A DNA stretch of 64,000 nt from Paenibacillus paridis (lineage in GTDB: Bacteria > Bacillota > Bacilli > Paenibacillales > Paenibacillaceae). The notes below the pieces were generated by a model that worked only from the letters and a program-made list of their open reading frames with translations, searched no databases and was not told the DNA's origin. The first letter of the stretch is position 1; the number at the start of each line of letters is the position of its first letter. Positions 27,868 through 37,320 of the stretch are shown in pieces. The translations under genes were made by a program, and so were the position numbers. The stretch lies in assembly GCF_006345825.1 (NCBI RefSeq), contig NZ_VCIX01000071.1, positions 1-64,000 on the forward strand, given 5' to 3'.

Positions 27868-29901
27868 CTATTTAGAAATTACGATACGGCCAAGCTGAGT
27901 CCCCCATGCGGAAGTTGTATCCGAGAACTCTACCTTTAAGTAATTTGTGCCAGCAGGCAGATTCGCGGTCGGCGTATATTGCGTAGCAGCCCACCCCGCT
28001 GCCGTTGCCACAGGTGTCGTATTGGAGCTGGATACCAGCGTCCAGGTTGTGCCGTTTGGCGAGGAATAAAACTTCACCTTAGTTAGATTAATGTTAAATT
28101 CATAAATGCCCGCGGTAAACTGCAGCATGTCGGCATAGTTATAAATCACATAGCCCGTAGCCGTAGAGCTGCGCTTGATCCGTGAAGCATCCCCGTTAAA
28201 ATAAGCCGGATTCGTCGTATCAAACTCCATATTTGTGGAATGGGAGCTGGATACGCTCCAGTCAGAAGCCTCGTCAATCAGCTGGGTTGGTGCGGTGAAC
28301 GTTCCGGCTTCATGGAAGCCTCTGCTCGGCGCGGCGGTATTGGATAGGATATTGCCAAAATAATCTTTTCCGCCATTGCCTGCGATAAGCAGCCCGCTTC
28401 CTGCTGCGGGAGATCCGCTCGCCAGCTTGTAGCCATCCGCCGTGCTAAGTCCCGGCGCGCTGCTGCCTGCGCTCACAAACAGCGGATTCGAAGTCAGCTT
28501 ATGGGCATCTGCCGGCTCGCTTGCCGGATGATTGCCATAGAACAAGTTGTAGTCAAAGGTAGCGCCTACGCTTGGATACGAATAGGTTCCGCTGCCCATG
28601 TTGTAGATCACGTTATTTTTGAAGCTCCAGTTTCCTGGCGTGCTGGCATCGCAACCGTCGCAATAGATCGGATTTTTGAGCCCCGAGCCAATATAGATCG
28701 TGTTGTTATAAATATTGGTGCCCTCCGGCACGCCCCATGAGAAGGTAAAAACGCCTTTCTCCCCGCCATAAGCATCGTTAACGCTGAGATTGTAACGGAT
28801 CGTACTCGTGTTGGTATAGGGACCCATCAAAAGGATAAAACCGCCCTCATTATCATGGCTATAATTGTGCTGGAGGATGGCGCCGTAATGGCCCAAATCG
28901 ATATCAAAGCCCTGTCCGTCCGTATCCGTCGTTCGAGTGCCATACGCTTCGTTGTACTGTACAATCGTTCCGATAGAACGGGTTGGCCAAATGCCCGCAC
29001 TGGCATTCATGTTGAAGCCGGCAATCATTTTTTGCCCTGCGCCATTAGCGACGTTGTATTGAATAATGGAATCCTTGAAGCCAAAAACCAAAATCCCGTC
29101 ACCATCCGTATAGGAAACGCTATTATTTTGCACCTTCAGGCCGGTGCTGAGCTGCGAAGCGATAACGACCGTTTGGTCGCCCGTATGATAGCTGGCATCC
29201 CAAATGTTAATGCCGTTCCGTCCGACATGATCGACGGTATTGTTCTCCACGATGACATCGTTGAAGCCGTCGTACGCGCCGCCAGCGAACATGCTGATGC
29301 CGCCGTTCGTATGCGGCGCAACGGCTCCACAGTTAAAGCAGCCATTTACGTCATGAACGTAGTTATTAGCGATTCGGAAATAATTGAGCTTCCCGCCGCC
29401 GTTCGACTCGATATAAATTCCGTGCCGCGGAACGCCGCCCACCGTAGCCGTTCCCGAATTGTCTGAGCCTGAATGGTTGGTGATCTCCAAATTTTGAATG
29501 ACCCAATACTGCTGGTTGACCAAATAAACGGCCGCACCGGAAGCGATGCTTCCGCCGTTAATAAGCGGACGGCTCCCCGTACCGTAGGCATCAATCGTAA
29601 TCGGATTGCCCGCGCTGCCGGAGCCAAGCGGATGCAGCTGCCCATTCCAGCTGCCCCCTTTTTTGAACAAAATTTTGTCGCCGGGCTGGAACGTGACCGC
29701 ATTTACTTTCGTTAGTGTTTTCCATGCTGTACTTGTGCTAGTGCCACTCGCAGAGTCGCTGCCAGCTGCTGAATCGACGTAGTAGGTCGTGTTTGCCGCG
29801 TAAGCCTTGTCGCTTGAGCCCGGTAATCCTAACGTCGATACGAGCAAAATTGCGATGATAGCCAGCATGCCCCATTTTCGTGCAAGAGTCATCCTAAACA
29901 T
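27868..29901 (-). CDS. Secreted right-handed parallel beta-helix protein, polysaccharide-active
   Basis: 677 residues. Signal peptide (cleaved near AYA-AN), a hallmark entry YYVDSAAGSDSASGTSTSTAWKTL, then many beta-helix rungs (for example GGVPRHGIYIESNGG and NIYNNTIYIGS) to about residue 530, and a C-terminal 140-residue module (DWSVSSSHS, NPAYFNGDASRIKRS, VKFYSSPNG) also found twice at the N terminus of the 37.2-kb protein. A polysaccharide lyase or hydrolase role is likely; the family and catalytic residues were not identified. GGGGAGG lies 7 bases before the ATG. Confidence 0.75.
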   Translation of the reverse strand: MFRMTLARKWGMLAIIAILLVSTLGLPGSSDKAYAANTTYYVDSAAGSDSASGTSTSTAWKTLTKVNAVTFQPGDKILFKKGGSWNGQLHPLGSGSAGNPITIDAYGTGSRPLINGGSIASGAAVYLVNQQYWVIQNLEITNHSGSDNSGTATVGGVPRHGIYIESNGGGKLNYFRIANNYVHDVNGCFNCGAVAPHTNGGISMFAGGAYDGFNDVIVENNTVDHVGRNGINIWDASYHTGDQTVVIASQLSTGLKVQNNSVSYTDGDGILVFGFKDSIIQYNVANGAGQKMIAGFNMNASAGIWPTRSIGTIVQYNEAYGTRTTDTDGQGFDIDLGHYGAILQHNYSHDNEGGFILLMGPYTNTSTIRYNLSVNDAYGGEKGVFTFSWGVPEGTNIYNNTIYIGSGLKNPIYCDGCDASTPGNWSFKNNVIYNMGSGTYSYPSVGATFDYNLFYGNHPASEPADAHKLTSNPLFVSAGSSAPGLSTADGYKLASGSPAAGSGLLIAGNGGKDYFGNILSNTAAPSRGFHEAGTFTAPTQLIDEASDWSVSSSHSTNMEFDTTNPAYFNGDASRIKRSSTATGYVIYNYADMLQFTAGIYEFNINLTKVKFYSSPNGTTWTLVSSSNTTPVATAAGWAATQYTPTANLPAGTNYLKVEFSDTTSAWGTQLGRIVISK

Positions 29902-30002
29902 TTCGTTGCCTCCCCATAATGAGATATAAAAACGCTTGCCCCGTTCCTCCTTTCCCAGGTCATGGGCGTTCCGAGGGCTGCCTTGCACTCGTACGCACCT
30001 CA

Positions 30003-30055
30003 AATGTAAGCGATTGCATCAGTTTTGATTAGGGGGCAATACTGCGAAATGGTTG
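30003..30055 (-). promoter_or_regulatory. Shared-motif promoter 2 (beta-helix operon)
   Basis: AACCATTTCGCAG (30054-30042), 33 bp, TACATT or TTACAT as -10. It overlaps a near-perfect cre at 30004-30019. Confidence 0.68.
30004..30019. promoter_or_regulatory. cre-like CcpA site, ATGTAAGCGATTGCAT
   Basis: Matches the cre consensus WTGNAARCGNWWWCAN with one mismatch (G at the third W). It overlaps the -10 box of the beta-helix operon, which would give catabolite repression. Confidence 0.65.
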
Positions 30056-30148
30056 AAGAATCGGTTCAAATGTGCCCTATTTGCCGCTCTAGCAGCGGCT
30101 ATCCTCCACATATACATCCCAACAGCTCGCTTACTACGCATTTTGAAC

Positions 30149-30191
30149 AAAAAAGGGTACCTACGTTGTATGGTCTACAACATAAGTACCC
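30149..30191 (-). terminator. Terminator after the GH42 gene
   Basis: GGGTAC/GTACCC outer stem and GTTGT/ACAAC inner stem, then six T on the minus strand. Confidence 0.75.
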
Positions 30192-30240
30192 GCGAGCTCA
30201 ACAATTAATGCATTTACTAACAGGAGAGCGATAGAGCAAA

Positions 30241-32403
30241 TTAAACAAGCCGATACACTTGAATATCTCCCGCTTCCAGCTGAATGTTCAGAAGTTCGGT
30301 GGCAGCAACAGACTTGGAAACAGCGGCGGAGCCGTCTTCAAACCAAGGCAGCGCCTGCCCGAAAGCTGCAGGGAGCTGTACCGTTCCGTAGGTTGCTTCT
30401 GCTCCCCAGTTATGAACGAATAGCAGGCGCTCTAGCGTGCCTTCATGCTCCCGCTCCAATAGATCGGCTCTCAGCGTGCCGCTTTGGACTTCAACGTACG
30501 GCTGCAACGCCAGCTCTTCCTTGAGCAGGCTGCCGATTATTTGCAACGTGCCTGTGCTTCCGTTTTGCCAATAGGCCGCGGCGAGCAAGGTACCGATCCA
30601 GACGGCTTTGCCTTTGCCGTAGCTTGAGCTGGTCATCGCCGCCGATTGGTCTTCCGCAAAATGAGCCAAAACCGTTACGCCGTCTTGCAGCTCAATATCG
30701 GATTTATAATAGGAGCCAGCTCCGGCCACAGGCGTCCCATCGGCATTTGCGGCTGTACGGCTGACCAGCGGAATCGTCGTTGTGGATTGAATTGTTACGT
30801 TGTGGTAGCTGTGATCCAGATGCTCAACGGAATGAATCCACGTCTCGCGGACGCCAAATACTTCGTCGAAGCCGTAGCCGGGAACCTGGTAGCTGTGGCT
30901 GCCATTCTCCGCCATAAGCGCTCCGAAGGAGCATTCCGAGATCAGCGTTCCGCCATTTGCTACCCACTCCCGAATAACGCCGCATAGCTGCGCATTCAAA
31001 TAAAGCGGATACGGCATCCATAAGCATCGGAATTTAGCCAGTTCTTCCTGGGTGACATCTTTCTCATGAATGAATTCTACCTTATAGTTCAGATCATGCA
31101 GCAGCTTATGGGCGCCCTGCACGGAATCGTTATAGGTGTCTAAATGCGTGTACACAGAGAAATTGGCAATCTGATTCTCTGGGCTGTACAAGATGGCAAT
31201 TCCGTCCGATGGCCGGGCCGCCGTCTCCAGCAGTTCCCGGTTCGTTTGAATGGTCTGGTTCAAATCCGCCATATCTCTAAGCCAAGGCGTTTCGCTGCCA
31301 TCCAAATAGGTGCTTCCCCATGCCGGTGCTTCATGGCCAAGCACTTCCGGCCTGTACTGCCAGAAGAGGAAGCCGCTGATGCCCCGCGCCAGCGGGATCA
31401 GAATATGCTGCTTTAATTCCCGGAATTCTAGCTTCTTCGGCTTCATGGCCGTATGGCCCGGAAGCGCATGGATTTCCGAATTGATCATTTTTTTGCCTTT
31501 GGCTGCCGAAATAAGCAAATCCGCCGACCAGGCGGAGGAGCCTAGGCTGTTGCCGAACAGATCGCACGGCTCTGCCAGCTTAAAATCATCCGAGCCCGCG
31601 GTCATCATGTTGAAGATCGGGGCAGGAACCGTATGCACCATGACCGGATTAGTCCGATCATGCGATTTCACAACCGTTACTCTGCGTTTAAGATCATCGG
31701 TTAGCGCATTGGACATGAATAGGCGCCAATCGACAAGATCATTAAATACCGCCTGCCCTCTCGGCGGCTCTGCTTCCGACCAATCCGTATAGGTACGCTG
31801 CCATTTTTCGTTAAAATGGTCGATCGTTACGTACTTCTCCTTCAACCAATCTCCAAACGCTTCTTGGGAGCGTTCGCAATAACAAACCTGATTTTCATAG
31901 GCTAACGTTCGCTTGATGCCCGTCGTCAGCTCTGGTTCATTCCACAAATCCCAAACCCATAGAGCCGGATGGTCTTTAAAAGCAAGCACGGCCGCCTCAA
32001 GGAAACGGTCCTTCTCTTCTTGGGCAGGTCCATGATGATAGCAAGGGCCCGGCGCTCCGCCGATTTGCCGATAGCTCAGCGCCCTTGGCTCAATTATGGT
32101 TCCGTCCGCCGTCACCATTTTGGACTCAGGGTATTTCTTATAGAACCAGGCTGGAGCTACGTCAAAAATCACGTTCAAAACAACCTTCAAATGATACTTT
32201 GCCGCTAAGTCCATAAGCTCCTGGATATCATCGAACTGAAAAACGTTCTCCCTAGGAGCACTCGCGCGCCACTGTACCCAATATTTCACGCAGTTGAAAC
32301 CCATATCCGATATTCGTTTAAGATCCTGCTCCCATTGATCCCGGTAAGGGGTGGGAGACCTATAATATTGAAAGCCGAATGGTATGAAAGAATCTTGCTG
32401 CAA
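30241..32403 (-). CDS. GH42 beta-galactosidase
   Basis: 720 residues, no signal peptide. GH42 marks: acid/base Glu156 in WNEPE and nucleophile Glu310 in MINSEIH, with a central trimerisation-type domain (LYSPENQIANFSVYT). Start at TTG 32403 with GGGGTG 7 bases upstream; an upstream ATG at 32592 would add 63 residues that read as promoter DNA. Shares the regional motif promoter and a cre-like site. It should cleave beta-galactosides in the cytosol. Confidence 0.86.
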   Translation of the reverse strand: MQQDSFIPFGFQYYRSPTPYRDQWEQDLKRISDMGFNCVKYWVQWRASAPRENVFQFDDIQELMDLAAKYHLKVVLNVIFDVAPAWFYKKYPESKMVTADGTIIEPRALSYRQIGGAPGPCYHHGPAQEEKDRFLEAAVLAFKDHPALWVWDLWNEPELTTGIKRTLAYENQVCYCERSQEAFGDWLKEKYVTIDHFNEKWQRTYTDWSEAEPPRGQAVFNDLVDWRLFMSNALTDDLKRRVTVVKSHDRTNPVMVHTVPAPIFNMMTAGSDDFKLAEPCDLFGNSLGSSAWSADLLISAAKGKKMINSEIHALPGHTAMKPKKLEFRELKQHILIPLARGISGFLFWQYRPEVLGHEAPAWGSTYLDGSETPWLRDMADLNQTIQTNRELLETAARPSDGIAILYSPENQIANFSVYTHLDTYNDSVQGAHKLLHDLNYKVEFIHEKDVTQEELAKFRCLWMPYPLYLNAQLCGVIREWVANGGTLISECSFGALMAENGSHSYQVPGYGFDEVFGVRETWIHSVEHLDHSYHNVTIQSTTTIPLVSRTAANADGTPVAGAGSYYKSDIELQDGVTVLAHFAEDQSAAMTSSSYGKGKAVWIGTLLAAAYWQNGSTGTLQIIGSLLKEELALQPYVEVQSGTLRADLLEREHEGTLERLLFVHNWGAEATYGTVQLPAAFGQALPWFEDGSAAVSKSVAATELLNIQLEAGDIQVYRLV

Positions 32404-32443
32404 CGACCGACACCCCGCAATGTTTGACTGATTTAACCCGCTT

Positions 32444-32459
32444 ATTAATGCGCTTACAT
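32444..32459. promoter_or_regulatory. cre-like site in the GH42 leader
   Basis: ATGTAAGCGCATTAAT on the minus strand, one mismatch to the cre consensus. It lies about +9 to +24 from the predicted start of transcription, a roadblock position. Confidence 0.6.
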
Positions 32460-32474
32460 GTAGGTTATCCCTTA

Positions 32475-32528
32475 ATGATAGCACTCGCCCAATTGGCTGC
32501 GACAGGAGGCAAGCCTGCGAAATCGTTT
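32475..32528 (-). promoter_or_regulatory. Shared-motif promoter 3 (GH42)
   Basis: AAACGATTTCGCAG (32528-32515), 34 bp, TATCAT with extended TGC (minus strand). No clear -35 box. Confidence 0.72.
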
Positions 32529-32607
32529 GCGAATTAGCCTTTTTTTGCAAAAAAAAGAAGATGCCCCATCCGGCATAAACCGAATGAAACACCTTCCTTC
32601 TTTGCTG

Positions 32608-35600
32608 TTACAGACCTAGCAATCGGTAAATAATAGCCGAGGCTTCCGCTCGCGTCGTTAGACCCTTGGGTTTGTAGGAGCCGTCAGCGTATCCGTTAAT
32701 AATGCCCTCTTGCCGCAGAGCAGCAATGCTTTCAAGGGCAAAGCCGCTAATTGTGTTTTGATCTTTAAAAGGCTCCGCTTCGCTTGGTGTAGATGGCTCG
32801 CCTAGAGCTGTTCCCCAAGCACGGAAAGTGATGACTGCCATCTCCTCGCGCGTAATGACATCTGAAGCTCCGAACATGCCATTTCCTTTGCCATTTACGA
32901 TGCCAAGCGCCTGCGCTGTCGAAACCGCCGGATAGTACCAAGCGTCCGCCTTAATATCTGCGAAGCCAGTTGATTTCGCAGCATCTGCCGTTAGGCCAAG
33001 TGCGTTTACAAGCAGCTGCACGAATTCGGCGCGGGTAATGCTGCGGCTAGACTCAAACCTCCCGTCGCCCACACCCTTCACGATCTCGCGTGCTGCCAAA
33101 GCTTCAATCATCACTTTCGATGCCGAAGACGTATCGGTAAAATGAACATCCGCATAGGCCGCTCCATAGAAGCTTAAATGTTTAGGCTCGAACGTAAGCG
33201 TGCCTGACGCCGTATCATATTTTACCTGCTTAACAGCTTCCATCCGGCCATCTGCGCCAATGAAATAGGCTACAACCTGATGAGCTTCTTCTTTCTGCTT
33301 CAGCTCGTATTTTACGGTTGCCGTCAAAGCCGGTTTGCCGTTAAATGCTTGAATCGCGATCCCGTCAATCTTCACTTTAAAATCGTAGACCGGGTTGCTT
33401 TTCCACTTTGCTTGCAAACCTAGCGGAAGCGCCGTATTCTCTACCTCAGCAATCACAATTTCCACTTCCTTGGAAGAGGAAGAAAGCTGGCTTAAGAGAT
33501 CTTCCACTGGAACTGCAATGGAAGCTCCGTTAACCTTAACGACTACGGACTTCGCCTTGGTTCCCCATTCTTTAATGCTTGCTAGCGGAATATGAACGGA
33601 CGCCCCTTTTAATGCCTCTCCGGACGCAATAACGTCAACCGTCACTCGACCGTCTTGTGCGCCTTCAAGCGCTTTCGCAAGCTCTGCCTCTGTCACATTC
33701 ACTTTGGCAATACCTTGCTCGGCGCTCGCCGGTTTGGCCGTTATGATTCCTTTGTCCACGGTATTTGAGCTGCTGCCACTTCCAGTGCCGCTGCCAGTAT
33801 CCGTGCCTCCGCCCGGTGTTGGCGGTTGGTCTGTTCCTGGCGCGAGCAATTGGAACGTACGGAAGAGCAACGGATCCTTGGCTCCGCCAATGCCAGAGCC
33901 CCACTCGATATAGCCCTTGCGTCCCGCACCGTCATTATCGTTGACTAGCATGGAGAAGCTTAAAGAGTCGCCTGCTGCCATCTTCATCGGATAAAGCTCG
34001 CTCCAAGGCAGCGCAAGCTCATAAGTAGTCGTCTTCTGCTCCTCATTGCGAGTAACGTTGAGCTTTCCATTCGTTACCGCTCCCGTCGGTTTCCCTTGCA
34101 TCGTCAACCAGCGGTAGATTTGCGGGCCATCCGGAGTCTGCGATATTCCATACTCATACCAAGACTGGCTTTCTCCCGGTACGCCTGGCGCCACGCTAAA
34201 CTGAATGCCGTCATTTTGCCAAATGTTCGCACCAGAAGCTGCATGATTGAACACATCGTCTTTCATGTCAGCCATAAGATAGAAATTAGTCTCATCCCAA
34301 CGAAGCTTTACCTTGCCGCTAAGATCATCGTCGCCTTTAAATCCGTTGATCATATTTTCACCCTGTGCCAAATCAATCGTGACAGGCTCGCGCTTGTCCG
34401 TTTGATGGAGGATTCGGTTGAAATCAATCTCTCTGGTGATGTGTATGCTCTCATAACCCGCAATTTCCACCGTCAGATCAAGCGGATAAAGGACGCCCTC
34501 GGACAAGCCTGGGAGAGGAATCACGTAGGTTGATTGCAAGCCCGGTGAAACCGCAGGCACCTTCGTGTCCGTTCCGCTTATCGCGTTGGAACCGGCATCT
34601 GCGCCTACCTCCCATGAGATTTTGCCAATGCTTAAGCTGTCTACCGTAGAGCTGTTCGTAAATTGAAGGCGAAGCGATTTGCTTCCTTTGCCATCGTCAG
34701 TAATGCTCGGCATTACTTTCAGGCCTTGATAATAAAGCCTTAAATCATCCTCGGGAGGCTCAGGCAGCGTTGCCGGATCAAGTCCCGCCCCACTGTATGC
34801 GCCGATATTCGGAGCTTCCGATTGAGAAACCGGATTACCCCAGTAGTCCATGCCACCATTGCCTGCAATCAGCTTGCCTGCACCAAGTGCAGGCGAACCT
34901 TCCCGCAATCGGTAACCGTCAACGGTACCCCAGCCCGTACCGCCGCCGCCCTGGTGGACCAGCATCGGGTTAGCCGTAATTTTATTCGCATCGGCCGGTT
35001 CGTTAAGCGGATGGTTGCCATAGAACAAGTTATGATTAAACTGTCCATTTACTCCAGGCAAATAGTAATCGCCCGTCCCAAGATTGTAGACCAGATTGTT
35101 CGTAAAGGAATACGGCGCATTCAAATCTCCCGCCTCATCCCACTCATGATCAATGACTCTCGTATTTTGACCCGTGCCAATGTAGATGCTGTTGTTGTAG
35201 ATTTGCGTACCCGGCGTAACGCCGCCCGCAAAGTTGAACGTGTGCGTCAGGTCGTTCTGGCTAATGTTATACCTTACGATATTGTCCGATGATCCCGTTA
35301 GCACCCCAGGCGTCAGACGCGCATCCACGAATAAGATGAACCCGCCCTTATTGTTGTGGCTGTAGTTGTATTGTACGATGCTGTCCTTTGTGTCAATATC
35401 CAGGTTGAATCCTTGTCCATCGCCTTCCGGCTTGTTTGTGTTAAAGGATTCATTGTACTGTACGACATTGTTTTTGCCCCGCGTTGGCCAAATTGCAGCT
35501 GAGCCGTTAAACTCCCCAACCTCGGAGTAGTTCCCGCCGCCTTCAGCTACGTTATGCTCGATTAAAGCGCCATCCACGCCAAACGTTAGGATGCCGTCAC

Positions 35601-37242
35601 TGTCTGCTTGCGTGACATGGTTTTGGCGGATGATCACGTTTGTCGATGCAAAATCCTGCCCGTTCCACCGCTGATCCCACACGACGATACCCGTCCGTCC
35701 GATCCGCTCTACCAAATTGCCTTGGATGAGAACATCGTCGAATTTATCCGTTGCCGTCGTTCCGCCTACATAAACCGATATTCCGCCGAACGCATGCGGG
35801 CCGCCTTCTGCCCCGGAGGTTGTCGGGTATCTAAAGCTGCTCGAAACGTCATGCACATAGTTGTTTAAAATTTTAATATTGCTAAGCGTGCCTGCATTTG
35901 CATTTTCAACCAAAATACCTTCGCGGTAAGTGGTGCCACGCTCTGCCGCGTAATTGGTTACCTCTAAATTTTGAATAATAACGTTGGAGGAATTACGCAA
36001 ATATACAGCGCCGCCCGCCATGCCGCCTCCGTTAATAATCGGCTTACTGCCGCTGCCGTACGAGTCGATAACGATTGGCGCTTCGCTTGAACCGCTGCCC
36101 TTTGGATACAGCCGTTCGTTCCAAACCCCGCCTTTCTTGAGCAAAATTCGGTCGCCTGCCGCAAAGGTCGTGTTGTTGACGTTTGCAAAGGTCTTCCATG
36201 CTGTGCTTTGCGATTTGCCGTCATTGCTGTCGCTGCCCGCTGCTGCGTCGACAAAATAGTCGCCCTCGCCTCCGGTGCCGCCTTCGCTGCCCGGAACGGT
36301 ATTCGCAATCGCAACCGATCCAAGCTGCATCAGCCAATTGGCCGCATCACCCGATAATTCTACTTTTAAATAATCAATATTGGCTGGAAGCGGACCGGCA
36401 GGCGTATACGTAGCCCCGGACCACGCTCCATCCCCAGTAGACACCGGCGTATCATGCACGGACGGAATTTCCGTCCAAGCCGCTGCATCCGAGGAACCGT
36501 AGAACTTTAGGTTTCCTGTCGATCCCGCAAAGGAATGAAGTCGGGCCGAAAAATGCTGAATGCCGTGCAAATGGTAAACGACGGACTCATCCGAGACAGC
36601 CGTTCTTACGATTCTGGAGGCGTCTCCCCCGAAAAAGGCCGGATTCGTGTCGTCCACCGACCAATTAACAGTGTGCGAGAAAAGCTTGGACACGTCATTC
36701 AACTCGTCGATGATCGTCTGTGGAGCTGTCGAAATATTGGATACTGTAACCGAACCAAGCTGCATCAGCCACGTGTCAACGTCACCGCTTACTTCGATTT
36801 TCAAATAATTAATGCTGCCAGGCAGCGCTCCCGCTGGCGTATAAACCGTTCCGTACCAACCATCTCCAGTTCCCGCCGGATCCGAATAGTTGGATGGAAG
36901 CTCTGTCCAAGCCTCAGCATCGGAGGAGCCGTAAAATTTCACGACAGCCGTTGAGCCGGAGAAATAATAGGCTTGAAGAGAAAAGGACTGAATGCCGGTT
37001 AGCTCATAGATGGCATACTCCGTCGTTGTTGACGTTCTAACCAGTCTGGACTCGTCCCCGCCAAAAAATTGCGGGTTCGTGTTGTCTAGGCTCCAGTTCT
37101 CGGAGGCCTCATAAATCTTGGAATTATCCGTTAACGCATCGTGAATCGATGCCGATTCATGCGCGGATACCACTGCGGCTGGCAGCGCCAGCATACAGAA
37201 TAGGGTGAAGACCAGCGCTATATTGGTACATTTTTTCAGCAT
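32608..37242 (-). CDS. SLH-anchored giant beta-helix surface protein
   Basis: 1544 residues. Signal peptide (cleaved near VSA-HE), two tandem 140-residue modules (about 35-172 and 178-315) with NTNPQFFGGDESRLVRTS-type motifs, a right-handed beta-helix (about 329-815, YFVDAAAGSDSNDG entry), a linker, a CBM9-like carbohydrate-binding domain (about 949-1135), a Gly/Ser linker near 1142, a further domain, and three SLH domains (about 1370-1544) that tether it to the cell-wall polymer. It would bind or cut polysaccharide at the cell surface. AAGGAG precedes the ATG. The 123-bp repeat array is further upstream. Confidence 0.88.
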   Translation of the reverse strand: MLKKCTNIALVFTLFCMLALPAAVVSAHESASIHDALTDNSKIYEASENWSLDNTNPQFFGGDESRLVRTSTTTEYAIYELTGIQSFSLQAYYFSGSTAVVKFYGSSDAEAWTELPSNYSDPAGTGDGWYGTVYTPAGALPGSINYLKIEVSGDVDTWLMQLGSVTVSNISTAPQTIIDELNDVSKLFSHTVNWSVDDTNPAFFGGDASRIVRTAVSDESVVYHLHGIQHFSARLHSFAGSTGNLKFYGSSDAAAWTEIPSVHDTPVSTGDGAWSGATYTPAGPLPANIDYLKVELSGDAANWLMQLGSVAIANTVPGSEGGTGGEGDYFVDAAAGSDSNDGKSQSTAWKTFANVNNTTFAAGDRILLKKGGVWNERLYPKGSGSSEAPIVIDSYGSGSKPIINGGGMAGGAVYLRNSSNVIIQNLEVTNYAAERGTTYREGILVENANAGTLSNIKILNNYVHDVSSSFRYPTTSGAEGGPHAFGGISVYVGGTTATDKFDDVLIQGNLVERIGRTGIVVWDQRWNGQDFASTNVIIRQNHVTQADSDGILTFGVDGALIEHNVAEGGGNYSEVGEFNGSAAIWPTRGKNNVVQYNESFNTNKPEGDGQGFNLDIDTKDSIVQYNYSHNNKGGFILFVDARLTPGVLTGSSDNIVRYNISQNDLTHTFNFAGGVTPGTQIYNNSIYIGTGQNTRVIDHEWDEAGDLNAPYSFTNNLVYNLGTGDYYLPGVNGQFNHNLFYGNHPLNEPADANKITANPMLVHQGGGGTGWGTVDGYRLREGSPALGAGKLIAGNGGMDYWGNPVSQSEAPNIGAYSGAGLDPATLPEPPEDDLRLYYQGLKVMPSITDDGKGSKSLRLQFTNSSTVDSLSIGKISWEVGADAGSNAISGTDTKVPAVSPGLQSTYVIPLPGLSEGVLYPLDLTVEIAGYESIHITREIDFNRILHQTDKREPVTIDLAQGENMINGFKGDDDLSGKVKLRWDETNFYLMADMKDDVFNHAASGANIWQNDGIQFSVAPGVPGESQSWYEYGISQTPDGPQIYRWLTMQGKPTGAVTNGKLNVTRNEEQKTTTYELALPWSELYPMKMAAGDSLSFSMLVNDNDGAGRKGYIEWGSGIGGAKDPLLFRTFQLLAPGTDQPPTPGGGTDTGSGTGSGSSSNTVDKGIITAKPASAEQGIAKVNVTEAELAKALEGAQDGRVTVDVIASGEALKGASVHIPLASIKEWGTKAKSVVVKVNGASIAVPVEDLLSQLSSSSKEVEIVIAEVENTALPLGLQAKWKSNPVYDFKVKIDGIAIQAFNGKPALTATVKYELKQKEEAHQVVAYFIGADGRMEAVKQVKYDTASGTLTFEPKHLSFYGAAYADVHFTDTSSASKVMIEALAAREIVKGVGDGRFESSRSITRAEFVQLLVNALGLTADAAKSTGFADIKADAWYYPAVSTAQALGIVNGKGNGMFGASDVITREEMAVITFRAWGTALGEPSTPSEAEPFKDQNTISGFALESIAALRQEGIINGYADGSYKPKGLTTRAEASAIIYRLLGL

Positions 37243-37286
37243 GGTGTATGACTCCTTCTCGTTAAAATTATAGATATGCTTCTTAA

Positions 37287-37298
37287 TGAAGCGCTTTC
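37287..37298. promoter_or_regulatory. cre-like site before the SLH protein gene
   Basis: TGAAGCGCTTTC core shared with 40888-40900 and 50940-50952; several mismatches to the 16-bp cre. Weak support. Confidence 0.35.
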
Positions 37299-37320
37299 CT
37301 CAAGCTGCGAAGCTGCGCTT

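Noticed and set aside
30025..30234. 69-residue plus-strand ORF beyond the beta-helix gene
   Set aside because: Contains the promoter motif and the GH42 terminator; no ribosome site.
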